From assembly GCA_016293865.1 (NCBI GenBank), contig JAEDDG010000002.1:1-64000 (forward strand): a DNA stretch of 64,000 nucleotides, written 5' to 3'. The notes below the pieces were generated by a model that saw nothing but the letters and a program-made list of their open reading frames with translations, was not told where the DNA came from and did not search any database. The position numbers were made by a program, and so were the translations under genes. Positions 41,888 through 50,089 of this stretch are shown here, in pieces. Origin of the DNA: Oscillospiraceae bacterium (lineage in GTDB: Bacteria > Bacillota > Clostridia > Oscillospirales > Oscillospiraceae). Each line of letters begins with the position of its first letter. The stretch's first letter is position 1.

Positions 41888-43157
41888 TGTGCTTCCGTAC
41901 CTTGCAATTCTGGTACTCCTGATCTTTTCGGCATTCTTCTCATCGTCTGAAATTGCTTTTTCATCTGCCAATGAGCTGCGTCTCAAACGTGCTGCCTCTG
42001 ATGGTGGGGCGGCCAACAAAGCCGCACTGACCATCTATGAAAAGTTTGACAAGGCGCTGGTCACGATTCTGATCGGCAACAATCTTGTGAATATCGCGTC
42101 GTCATCCATTGCCACGGTCATTGCCGTTTCACTGATGGGTGACAGCGGCGCCTGGGTGGCCACCTTGGTGATGACCATTGCGCTGCTGACATTTGGCGAG
42201 ATCCTCCCGAAAGTTGTTGCGGCTTCACAGCCGAACCGGATGAGCCGTTTTGCGGCGATTCCGCTGCGTATCCTGATGCTGGTTCTGTCCCCGCTCGTCT
42301 GGTGTGTGAATAAAGTCGTCGGTCTGATTTCAAAAATCTGGCAGAGCCATCAGAATTCCGGCCCGGCAGTGACGGAAGATGACCTTGAGACGATTCTGGA
42401 CACTGTTGAAGAAGAGGGCGTTATGGATGAGGACGCCTGCGATCTTCTGCAGAGCGCGCTTGATTTTGAGGATGTGCTTGCCTACGAGATCATTACACCG
42501 CGTGTTGATGTTCTTGCGGTGGATGTTGATGATCCGCCTGAGGAGATTGTCGATACAATCATCAACTCCATATACTCCAGAATCCCGGTGTATGAGGGGA
42601 CGGTTGACAATATCATCGGCATGCTCCACCTGAACCAGTGCCTGAAGCTTCTGGCTGCCGGCAGCAAGGCGACAATCCGGGAGCAGCTGCTGCCCGTGCA
42701 GTTCATTTATAAAACAACGCCGCTTCCCGAAGTTCTGAAAACCATGCGCACGACGAAATGCCATATGGCGGTGGTGACGGATGAATACGGCGGCACCATG
42801 GGCGTTTTAACCATGGAAGATGTGATCGAGCAGCTTGTCGGTGATATCTGGGATGAGTCGGATGTGATTGACGAGGAGTTTGTGCAGTTGGGGCCGGACC
42901 ACTATGAAGCGGACGGCGACATGCGCATATATGACTTTTTTGATGAGCTCGACATTGACGACCGTGATTTTGACGACGACAATGCGACGCTGGGCGGATG
43001 GACAATTGAGATGGTGGGCGGATATCCGAAGGTGGGCGACAGCTTCACTTACAAGAATCTGACGGTCACTGTCAAGGAAGTGCAGGGCATGCGCGTTACG
43101 CGCCTGGATGTTGTCGTTCAGCCGCCGGAGGAGGACAGCGAAGAGGACTTTCTGTAA
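41880..43157 (+). CDS. CNNM/CorC-type membrane protein with CBS and CorC domains (second copy)
   Basis: 425 aa. It has the same DUF21 layout (FFSSSEIAFSSANELRL, LIGNNLVNIASSSIAT) and a CBS pair (ending YGGTMGVLTMEDVIEQLVGD). A complete CorC/HlyC C-terminal domain is present (LGGWTIEMVGGYPKVGDSF). It probably exports or senses Mg2+. It overlaps the first copy, which suggests the two are made together and could form a heterodimer (inference). Confidence 0.9.
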   Translation: MSNVLPYLAILVLLIFSAFFSSSEIAFSSANELRLKRAASDGGAANKAALTIYEKFDKALVTILIGNNLVNIASSSIATVIAVSLMGDSGAWVATLVMTIALLTFGEILPKVVAASQPNRMSRFAAIPLRILMLVLSPLVWCVNKVVGLISKIWQSHQNSGPAVTEDDLETILDTVEEEGVMDEDACDLLQSALDFEDVLAYEIITPRVDVLAVDVDDPPEEIVDTIINSIYSRIPVYEGTVDNIIGMLHLNQCLKLLAAGSKATIREQLLPVQFIYKTTPLPEVLKTMRTTKCHMAVVTDEYGGTMGVLTMEDVIEQLVGDIWDESDVIDEEFVQLGPDHYEADGDMRIYDFFDELDIDDRDFDDDNATLGGWTIEMVGGYPKVGDSFTYKNLTVTVKEVQGMRVTRLDVVVQPPEEDSEEDFL

Positions 43158-43236
43158 AAGGCTGCGCGAATGCGCGGTTCAGGACTGCCTGCTTCTGTCC
43201 GGCGCCTGTTTTTTGTTGAATTGAACACATTTCCGC

Positions 43237-43276
43237 TGAAAAACGGTATAGCCGCTGGCTATGCCGTTTTTTCTTT
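43237..43276 (+). terminator. Terminator after CNNM pair
   Basis: Stem AAAACGGTATAGC/GCTATGCCGTTTT with one G-U (about 43240-43271), then TTCTTTT. Confidence 0.8.
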
Positions 43277-43348
43277 TGGATGTCTGTGCAGGCGGTCATA
43301 TTCCTCCGGACAGGTCAATACAATGGATTAGACGCAAGGAGGGACGCT

Positions 43349-44284
43349 ATGACAACGAAAGAATCGGATGGATATGACCGTGCGATGATGCTGCTGCCCT
43401 ATGAACTGCGGGAACGGTTCAGACATGTTCTGCGGCAGGACAGGCTGCACGCAGAGGAACTCAGACTCCGGACAGGGCGCACGCCCACCGTGCTGCTGCC
43501 GGATGGGGAACTCGATCTCGGAGGCGCAGCTGTGCGCACGGAGGATATTGAAAAGACACTGGATATCGTGACGCGCGCATCCATCCATGCGGCGGCGGAG
43601 AGCATACGGATGGGATTTCTGACTGCGCAGGGCGGATTCCGTGTCGGACTGTGCGGATCTGCGGTAACCACAGGCGGACGTGTGGACATGCTCCGGAGCA
43701 TTTCCTCTGTCTGCATCCGTATCCCGCATGCGGTGACCGGCATTGCCGAGGAAGTGCTTCCGCAGCTGTGCAGCGGGGGAACTTTTGAATCCACGCTTCT
43801 TCTCTCGGCGCCGGGCGGGGGGAAAACAACGCTTCTGCGCGATCTCGTGCGGCTGCTGTCAGACGGCAGCGCAGAGCTGGGTGTACGTCCCCACCGCGTA
43901 GCGCTGGCTGATGAACGCGGCGAGGTCGCTGCCATGTACGGCGGTGCGGCACAGCATGATGTGGGGGCGCACACGGATGTCATGGACATGTGTCCAAAGG
44001 CGCAGGCCGTGACAATGATGCTGCGCGCCATGAACCCGGAAGTGATTGCCGTGGATGAAATCACCGCTCCGGCGGACGCAGAGGCGATGAACAGCGCATT
44101 CGGCTGCGGCGCTGCACTGCTGGCGACGGCGCATGCAAAAAATGTGCATACGCTGATTGAAAAAGAAATCTACCGCCGCCTGCTCAACGCCGGCGTTTTC
44201 AGGAATATTGTCACAATTACGGTCGAAGGCGGCTGCCGCCGTTACAGAACTGAACGCTGGCCGGTATCCGGAGGGACGCAATGA
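43349..44284 (+). CDS. spoIIIAA: Stage III sporulation protein AA
   Basis: 311 aa secretion-type ATPase. Walker A is LSAPGGGKTTLLRDL (about residue 150), with ADERGEVAAMYGG, MCPKAQAVTMMLRAMNPEVIAVDE (Walker B region, here quoted in parts MCPKAQAVTMMLRAM and NPEVIAVDE) and LLATAHAKN. It energises the SpoIIIA-SpoIIQ channel between mother cell and forespore. It starts at 43349 after AAGGAGGGA, and heads the complete AA-AH operon, which is made in the mother cell under sigma-E in other species. It overlaps AB by four bases. Confidence 0.96.
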   Translation: MTTKESDGYDRAMMLLPYELRERFRHVLRQDRLHAEELRLRTGRTPTVLLPDGELDLGGAAVRTEDIEKTLDIVTRASIHAAAESIRMGFLTAQGGFRVGLCGSAVTTGGRVDMLRSISSVCIRIPHAVTGIAEEVLPQLCSGGTFESTLLLSAPGGGKTTLLRDLVRLLSDGSAELGVRPHRVALADERGEVAAMYGGAAQHDVGAHTDVMDMCPKAQAVTMMLRAMNPEVIAVDEITAPADAEAMNSAFGCGAALLATAHAKNVHTLIEKEIYRRLLNAGVFRNIVTITVEGGCRRYRTERWPVSGGTQ

Positions 44285-44796
44285 TACAGTGGATCGGTGC
44301 GATTATGCTTTTGTGCGGCTGTGCCGCATGGGGAATTACAGCCGTTATGCGGCTCCGGCGACGGACACAGGTTCTGGACAGCCTGTGCATGGCACTGACG
44401 GCCATGCGCATGGAGATCTGCGACCGCATGGCGCCCATGCCGGAAGTCTTCCTGCATCTGAGTCAGGAGCTTCCGTACCCGGCTGCAGCGCTGTTTGAAA
44501 ACCTGAGCCGGGACATGGAGCAGCTGGGACGGCGCCCGCTGGCTGAAATCTGGCGCCGTGCGATTGAGGAGACGCCGGGGATGCTGCTGACGCCGCAGGA
44601 GGAGCTCTGTCTCAGTGAGCTGGGACTTGCTCTCGGTAAATACAGGGTCCAGGAGCAGGGTGCGGCCATAGCTTATACGCTGCAGCGGATGGAGCGCTGT
44701 GCCGGCCGCGCGCATGAAGAACAAAAGCGTGACGGACGGCTCCATGCCTGTCTCGGTGTTGCCGCAGGCGTTTTTGCAGTTATTCTTTTGATCTGA
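44281..44796 (+). CDS. spoIIIAB: Stage III sporulation protein AB
   Basis: 171 aa. Hydrophobic segments at both ends flank a helical core (LDSLCMALTAMRMEICDRMAPMPE split as LDSLCMALTAM and RMEICDRMAPMPE). It resembles type II secretion GspF-like halves and is part of the SpoIIIA channel in the mother cell membrane. It starts in the AA stop codon. Confidence 0.93.
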   Translation: MIQWIGAIMLLCGCAAWGITAVMRLRRRTQVLDSLCMALTAMRMEICDRMAPMPEVFLHLSQELPYPAAALFENLSRDMEQLGRRPLAEIWRRAIEETPGMLLTPQEELCLSELGLALGKYRVQEQGAAIAYTLQRMERCAGRAHEEQKRDGRLHACLGVAAGVFAVILLI

Positions 44797-44827
44797 ACAT
44801 TCTGCGTATGCCAAAGAAGGTGGAGAC

Positions 44828-45022
44828 ATGGAAGTTGATCTGATTTTTAAAATTGCAGCCGTTGGTATTCTTGTCTCCGTGCTGAATCTGCTGCTGAGCC
44901 GCTCCGGCAGGGACGAACAGGCGCTGATGACGACAATTGCCGGTCTTGTGGTGGTGCTTGTCATCCTGGTGCGCGAAATCTCCGACCTGTTTGAGCTCAT
45001 CAAGTCGCTGTTTGGGTTCTGA
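44828..45022 (+). CDS. spoIIIAC: Stage III sporulation protein AC
   Basis: 64 aa small membrane protein with two hydrophobic segments: IFKIAAVGILVSVLNLLLSR and LMTTIAGLVVVLVILVREI. GAAGGTGGAG precedes the start. It pairs with AD in the channel. Confidence 0.93.
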   Translation: MEVDLIFKIAAVGILVSVLNLLLSRSGRDEQALMTTIAGLVVVLVILVREISDLFELIKSLFGF

Positions 45023-45023
45023 G

Positions 45024-45410
45024 ATGGAAATTCTGATCAGAGCGGCAGCCATTGCCGCAGCCGGTGCGGTCCTCGGGATTGCAGTGCGCAGAAACGCGCC
45101 TGAAATTGCATTGATGATGACGCTGGCCGTCCTCTGCATGCTTGTTTATCTCAGCGCCGATCTGATGCGCCGGCTGACAGCATATATGGAGGAACTGGGG
45201 AGCATGGCCGGGGTGAATGCGGCTTCGGTCAGCATTGTTCTCAAAACAGTCGGCATTTCGATTGTAACAAAAATCACGTCTGCTGTCTGCCGGGACGCCG
45301 GACACCAGGCGGCGGCAGCCGGTATAGAGCTGGTCGGCTGCTGTACGGCGCTGTATATTGCCATTCCGCTGTTTGAGACGGCGATGGATATGATCATGTC
45401 CTTCTGCTGA
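45024..45410 (+). CDS. spoIIIAD: Stage III sporulation protein AD
   Basis: 128 aa with about four membrane segments. The chain MEILIRAAAIAAAGAVLGIA, later KTVGISIVTKITSAVCRDAG, matches SpoIIIAD. The ATG is one base after the AC stop. A longer frame upstream overlaps AC and is not needed. Confidence 0.93.
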   Translation: MEILIRAAAIAAAGAVLGIAVRRNAPEIALMMTLAVLCMLVYLSADLMRRLTAYMEELGSMAGVNAASVSIVLKTVGISIVTKITSAVCRDAGHQAAAAGIELVGCCTALYIAIPLFETAMDMIMSFC

Positions 45411-45420
45411 CGGTACTGCT

Positions 45421-46536
45421 ATGAAAATAAGGTTTGCTCTGTTTTTTTTAATGGCCGCTGTCCTCATTCTGCCGTCAGCCGCGCGGTGCGCCTGGCCGGA
45501 CACGGACTGCGGTACAGACTGTTCTGATCTGGTGGATACTGCGGCAGTCGGGCACGCTTTGCCTGACGACGCGCGCGATTTGCTGGAAGACGCTGATGCG
45601 GATGATGCCCGGAGCCTTTTTCGCCGTGTGCTTGAATGCGGCGGGGAAGCGCTCTCCGGCATTTTCGGCGATGCAGTCAGAAGCGCCGGCGCGCTGATGA
45701 TTGTTGCTCTTCTGTGCGGCATCGGTACTTCTGTCGGCGCTGCGGGGGAAAGCGCGTCGGCCGGCTTTGTGGACACCGTCGGCGTACTTGCCGCTGCGGC
45801 CATTTCAGCCGGGCAGGTGGGAACTTTTGTCGGCCTGGCGGCCCGAACGATGGACGAGCTCAGCACATTTTCAAGAGCGCTTTTGCCGACTCTGACTGCA
45901 GCATGCGCTTTTTCAGGCAGCACCGCCGCGGGAGCGGGGAAATACGCGGCGACCATGCTCTGCACGGACGTCCTGATGACGCTGGCCAACGACGCTGTCT
46001 TTCCTCTGATTTTTACATATGTCGGCGCTGCCGCAGCCTCTGCGGCCTTTGGGAGCAGCGCGCTGGACGGCGCTGCCAAACTGATCAAATGGACATGCAT
46101 GACGCTGATTTCACTTGTGGTTATGGCCTTTGTCACTTACCTCACTGTGACCGGCGCAGCGGCAGGTACGGCTGACGCAGCGGTTACGCGTTTCACAAAA
46201 ACCGCCATTTCCTCAGCAGTACCCGTCGCCGGCGGGCTCATATCCGACGCTGCGTCTGCCGTGGCCGGCGGCATGTCTGCTCTGCGAAGCTCTGTCGGCA
46301 TCATCGGTCTCGCCGCTGTCAGCGCCATATGCCTGGTGCCGTTTCTGCGGCTGGCTGTCCATTACCTGATCTTCAAGGCCGCCGCCTTGCTGGCCTCCTG
46401 CGCGGCAGGCGAGCGTCTTGCCGGATTCATCAATGCAGTCGGCGCTGCGTTCGGAATGGCGCTCGGCGTTGCAGGCGCAGGTGCAATCATGCTTTTTGTC
46501 TCCATCGTTTCGCTGATGAAGGTGGTGACGGTATGA
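45421..46536 (+). CDS. spoIIIAE: Stage III sporulation protein AE
   Basis: 371 aa. A cleavable-type signal (about residues 4-22) is followed by seven or more membrane segments; the core FSRALLPTLTAACAFSGSTA and FRLAVHYLIFKAAA-like segment (LRLAVHYLIFKAAALLAS) are typical. It is the large permease-like subunit of the channel. It overlaps AF by four bases. Confidence 0.94.
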   Translation: MKIRFALFFLMAAVLILPSAARCAWPDTDCGTDCSDLVDTAAVGHALPDDARDLLEDADADDARSLFRRVLECGGEALSGIFGDAVRSAGALMIVALLCGIGTSVGAAGESASAGFVDTVGVLAAAAISAGQVGTFVGLAARTMDELSTFSRALLPTLTAACAFSGSTAAGAGKYAATMLCTDVLMTLANDAVFPLIFTYVGAAAASAAFGSSALDGAAKLIKWTCMTLISLVVMAFVTYLTVTGAAAGTADAAVTRFTKTAISSAVPVAGGLISDAASAVAGGMSALRSSVGIIGLAAVSAICLVPFLRLAVHYLIFKAAALLASCAAGERLAGFINAVGAAFGMALGVAGAGAIMLFVSIVSLMKVVTV

Positions 46537-47036
46537 GCAGCCTGCTTTCCGGCTGGCTTATTCGGCTGACCGGCGCTGCACTGATCGCTTCTGCGGCAGT
46601 CACGCTGGCGCCGGACGGGCCGGCAAAAAAAGCACTGCGGCTTGTCTGCGGCGTAATGATGATGATTGCGCTGATGTCCGGTGCAGCTGATTTTGACTAT
46701 TCCGCCTATGCTGCGCGCTTTTCAGAATACAGGCAGCAGGCCCAGACGCTGATAGACGGCACGGAAAACAGCGGCACGCAGCTGGTGCGTTCCGTCATAG
46801 AAGCTGAGCTGGAGTCATATATATTGGACAAAGCGGAAGCGTGCGGCGTGTCTGACGCAGAAGTTGCAGTCTCTGCACGCTGGAGCAGCGACGGCTACTG
46901 GTATCCGGACACGGTGACAATCGCCGGACAGTTTGACGAACAGACCCGCCGTGAGATTTCCAGGTATATCACGGCTGAACTGGGTGTTCAGGAAATCGAT
47001 CAGAGATGGGAATGCAGCGCAGATGAGAATGAGTGA
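46533..47036 (+). CDS. spoIIIAF: Stage III sporulation protein AF
   Basis: 167 aa. Two N-terminal membrane segments (WLIRLTGAALIASAAVTL and LVCGVMMMIALMSGA) precede a soluble domain that in other species forms a ring-building motif fold (about residues 85-160). It is placed on the intermembrane side. It starts in the AE stop (ATGA) and overlaps AG by 14 bases. Confidence 0.92.
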   Translation: MSSLLSGWLIRLTGAALIASAAVTLAPDGPAKKALRLVCGVMMMIALMSGAADFDYSAYAARFSEYRQQAQTLIDGTENSGTQLVRSVIEAELESYILDKAEACGVSDAEVAVSARWSSDGYWYPDTVTIAGQFDEQTRREISRYITAELGVQEIDQRWECSADENE

Positions 47037-47559
47037 TCTGAATGTCAGAAAAATTGTCGCAGCCGCGCGCAGGAATGCGCCGGTCCTGCTTGTTGTCGCT
47101 GTCGGAATACTGCTGCTTCTGCTGCCGAAAAGCGGCGGCGCTGCGAAAAAAGCATCCGATTCACAGGCGGATGGGAGCATCGCCGCCTTCTCTGTTGAGA
47201 CGCAGGAGGAGCGGCTGGCAGGGATTCTCGCGCAGGTTGAAGGCGCGGGAAAGGTTGCCGTTCTTCTGTCCGTGCAGGGTACGGGAGAGAAAATCTACGC
47301 GGTCGACACGCAGACAAAATCGTCGGCCGATGCATCGGGCGGCAGTGAACAGAGCGGCACAAGCGAGTATGTCACAGTGCGCACAGGCAGCAGCACGGAA
47401 GCGCCGGTAGCGGTGCAGACGGTGTATCCGGATTATCTCGGCGCCATTGTGGCAGCACAGGGCGCAGATCAGTCTTCCGTCCGGCTTGCGCTGACGGAGG
47501 CTGTTTCCGCTGCCACAGGGCTTGGCGCCGATAAGATTATCATAGTCAAAATGAAGTGA
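47023..47559 (+). CDS. spoIIIAG: Stage III sporulation protein AG
   Basis: 178 aa. One membrane anchor (LLVVAVGILLLLLP, about residues 22-35), a linker, and a ring-forming domain with ERLAGILAQVEGAGKVAVLLS and YLGAIVAAQGADQSSV. AG forms the large ring of the channel (known in B. subtilis). The start is 47023 or 47029; both lie inside the AF gene. Confidence 0.93.
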   Translation: MRMSDLNVRKIVAAARRNAPVLLVVAVGILLLLLPKSGGAAKKASDSQADGSIAAFSVETQEERLAGILAQVEGAGKVAVLLSVQGTGEKIYAVDTQTKSSADASGGSEQSGTSEYVTVRTGSSTEAPVAVQTVYPDYLGAIVAAQGADQSSVRLALTEAVSAATGLGADKIIIVKMK

Positions 47560-47574
47560 ACTGGAGGAATTCGC

Positions 47575-48174
47575 ATGAAAGTTTTCAAAAGAAATGCTGT
47601 GATCATTACTGTTCTGCTGTTTGTCGGGGCAGCGGTTTACCTGAACTGGGCATACGGCCGCCAGCAGGAGGACAGCCAGGTCAGCGCCGGAGGCCAGAAC
47701 GCACAGCAGGCCGTCTCTTCCGGGAATGAGGAGGGTGCGTCCGGTGAGAGTGCTGGTTTGTTCTACGAAGCCGGTACGGACGCGGAAACTTCAGGCGGCA
47801 CGCAGGGCGCGGCGGATATGGCGGGCTATTTTGACCAGGTCCGGCTGAACCGCCGGCAGGCCAGAGATGAAGCCACAGCGACGCTCAGCACAATTTCCGA
47901 AACCGCCGGCGCGTCCCAGGAGGCGATTGACGCGGCACTGGCGCAGATGATGCAGCTGGCCGGATGGACCGCGCAGGAGGCAGAGCTTGAAAGCCTGATC
48001 ACTGCAAAGGGGTTTGCAAACTGCGTTGTTTTTATTGCTGAGGACGGCGTAACCGTTACGGTATCCGTTGATGCAGAGGGTCTTTCCACAGCCGGCGCGG
48101 CAAAAATTACCGACATTGTCACGGAGGAAACAGGCTGTACAGCATCTGACATTAAAATAATCGAAATAAAATAG
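47575..48174 (+). CDS. spoIIIAH: Stage III sporulation protein AH
   Basis: 199 aa. An N-terminal anchor (AVIITVLLFVGAAVYLNWAY), a Ser/Glu-rich linker and a YscJ/FliF-like domain (QMMQLAGWTAQEAELESLI to TEETGCTASDIKIIEIK). It pairs with SpoIIQ of the forespore membrane; spoIIQ is not in the window. GGAGGAATTC precedes the start. It is the last gene of the spoIIIA operon. Confidence 0.94.
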   Translation: MKVFKRNAVIITVLLFVGAAVYLNWAYGRQQEDSQVSAGGQNAQQAVSSGNEEGASGESAGLFYEAGTDAETSGGTQGAADMAGYFDQVRLNRRQARDEATATLSTISETAGASQEAIDAALAQMMQLAGWTAQEAELESLITAKGFANCVVFIAEDGVTVTVSVDAEGLSTAGAAKITDIVTEETGCTASDIKIIEIK

Positions 48175-48252
48175 GTGAATCAACTTTATTTTTCTCCATG
48201 TCTGTGGTAAACTGATTATGAATATTTTTAACCAGAAGTGGAGTGCTTAAGA

Positions 48253-48624
48253 ATGGGAGAAAATAAGGAATATTTGTCACATCCTGACGAAAAGGGCAGC
48301 ATCAATATTTCTGATGAAGTCGTTGCGGCCATTGCTGCAAACGCGGCGCTTGATGTTGAGGGTGTTGCTGGTCTGCCGGCTTCTCTCGGCAAGGATATCG
48401 CGGAAATTCTGGGACGGCGCAATCTTTCCCGCGGCGTTAAGCTGCTTGCGGAAGAGGATGGAATCACAATCGACGTGTGCATCAACGTTGCATGCGGCAT
48501 TTCCGTCAGCGAGGTTGCAAAGGCTGTGCAGGCCGGTGTATCTGCCGCTGTAGAATCCACAACCGGTTTTTCTGTCAAGGCAGTCAATGTCCATGTCTGC
48601 GGCATTGCGCTTGAAAGCAAATAA
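48253..48624 (+). CDS. Asp23/Gls24 family envelope stress protein
   Basis: 123 aa. INISDEVVAAIAANAALDVEGVAGL and SVSEVAKAVQAGVSAAVESTTGF are typical Asp23/DUF322 motifs (given in shortened runs below 20 residues: INISDEVVAAIAANAAL and VAKAVQAGVSAAVESTTG). It binds the membrane indirectly and is linked to envelope stability. This place between spoIIIAH and nusB is common in clostridia. The start at 48253 has GTGGAG upstream. Confidence 0.93.
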   Translation: MGENKEYLSHPDEKGSINISDEVVAAIAANAALDVEGVAGLPASLGKDIAEILGRRNLSRGVKLLAEEDGITIDVCINVACGISVSEVAKAVQAGVSAAVESTTGFSVKAVNVHVCGIALESK

Positions 48625-48650
48625 CTGCGGATTTTTCCACCTGCAGGTCA

Positions 48651-48676
48651 GGGCGGCAATTTGCCGCCCTTGTATC
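48651..48676 (+). terminator. Weak hairpin after asp23
   Basis: Stem GGGCGGC/GCCGCCC (48651-48657 with 48663-48669), then TTGTATCTGTTT. It probably reduces but does not end transcription into nusB. Confidence 0.5.
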
Positions 48677-48719
48677 TGTTTGCCCATAAGAAAGATAATT
48701 GACCGGAGGACATAGACAG

Positions 48720-49172
48720 ATGATACGAAAGACTGCCCGGGAAATCGTTATGCGCCTTTGCTTTGCGGTTTCTGCAGGAGGCGACAATGCGGACGCATTG
48801 CTGGACGGTTTTTTTGACAGGGAATACTACACCTCTCTTTCCGATGAGGATGAGATGTACGCACAATACCCGGACGACGCTTCCCGCGCATACATTGCCG
48901 CTGCTGTAAAGGGAATCGGTGCGCACAGCGCGGAGCTGGATTCCTATGTTGAAAAGTACGCCGTTGGCTGGAAATTCTCGCGCATCTCCAGAACAGCGCT
49001 TGCAATCATGAAAACTGCCATGTACGAAATCATGTATATGCCGGACATCCCGGTCGGCGTTTCCGTGAACGAGGCCGTGGAGCTGGCAAAGAAATATGAC
49101 GGAGACGAGACTGCCGCATTCATTAACGGCATTCTCGGCTCCTTTGCCCGGAAAGAGCTGGCTGAAGCATGA
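48720..49172 (+). CDS. nusB: Transcription antitermination factor NusB
   Basis: 150 aa, all-helical NusB fold: TAREIVMRLCFAVSAGG at the start, WKFSRISRTALAIMKTAMYE and VSVNEAVELAKKYDGDETAA near the end. It binds boxA RNA with NusE to prevent early termination of rRNA operons. GGAGGA precedes the ATG. It overlaps the next gene by four bases. Confidence 0.95.
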   Translation: MIRKTAREIVMRLCFAVSAGGDNADALLDGFFDREYYTSLSDEDEMYAQYPDDASRAYIAAAVKGIGAHSAELDSYVEKYAVGWKFSRISRTALAIMKTAMYEIMYMPDIPVGVSVNEAVELAKKYDGDETAAFINGILGSFARKELAEA

Positions 49173-50089
49173 AGGACGCCGTCATTGGATTTGATACCAG
49201 CAACTATACAACCTCCTGCGCGTGGTTCAACGGAGAAAGCGGCGAGAATTCCGGCATGCTGCTGGATGTGCGGCCGGGCGAGCTTGGCCTGCGCCAGTCT
49301 GAGGCGCTGTTTTCACATGTCAGGCGTCTGCCCGGCATTGTGGAGGCGCTGAAAATCGAGGGCAGCATTGCTGCCGTCGGCGCCAGTACACAGCCGCGTG
49401 AAACGGCAGATTCCTACATGCCGTGCTTTCTTGCCGGAGCCAGCCAGGCGCAGGTGCTCGCTGCATTGCTGAAGGTTCCTTTTTTCGCGTTTTCCCACCA
49501 GCAGGGACATATCGCCGCGGCCGCTTGGTCGTCCGGCCATCCGGAGCTGATGGACACGCCGCACCTGGCCTGGCATCTCTCAGGCGGTACAACCGAGCTG
49601 CTGTACGTCAAGCCGCAGGGCTGCGCTGTGGTCTGTGAGAAGGTGGGCGGTACGACGGATCTGGCTGCCGGTCAGGTCATTGACCGTGCGGGCGTCCTGC
49701 TCGGCCTGCAGTTTCCCGCAGGCAGGGCGCTGGATGCGCTGGCGGCTGAAGCCGTCCGCAAGACATATTACACGCCCAGGGTGAGCGGTCTGACTTTTTC
49801 TGTTTCAGGTATTGAGCATAAAATGAAGCAGATGCAGGATGCGGGCGAACCGCCGGCAGAAATTGCATATTTTACAATCGCTTCCGTCGTGTCTGCCGTG
49901 CATCGGGTCACTGCAAATGCCAGACGGCAGTTCGGCGCGCTGCCGGTTCTGTATTCCGGCGGCGTCGCCTCCAATTCTCTGCTGCGCGCCATGACGACGG
50001 ACGGTTATTTTGCGCAGCCGCGCTATTCCACAGACAATGCCATGGGCTGTGCGATTCTGACATATCGGGCGGTAAAGTCGAATGGATAA
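49169..50089 (+). CDS. TsaD/Kae1-like (M22) paralogue
   Basis: 306 aa ASKHA-fold protein: IGFDTSNYTTSCAWF (first phosphate motif), HQQGHIAAAAW (HxxxH metal site), HLSGGTTELLY and SGGVASNSLLR. It is shorter and more divergent than true TsaD, which makes t6A in tRNA, and lacks its usual neighbours tsaB and tsaE. In clostridia a gene of this kind often sits between nusB and xseA (recollection). Its reaction is not known. It overlaps xseA by eight bases. Confidence 0.8.
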   Translation: MKDAVIGFDTSNYTTSCAWFNGESGENSGMLLDVRPGELGLRQSEALFSHVRRLPGIVEALKIEGSIAAVGASTQPRETADSYMPCFLAGASQAQVLAALLKVPFFAFSHQQGHIAAAAWSSGHPELMDTPHLAWHLSGGTTELLYVKPQGCAVVCEKVGGTTDLAAGQVIDRAGVLLGLQFPAGRALDALAAEAVRKTYYTPRVSGLTFSVSGIEHKMKQMQDAGEPPAEIAYFTIASVVSAVHRVTANARRQFGALPVLYSGGVASNSLLRAMTTDGYFAQPRYSTDNAMGCAILTYRAVKSNG

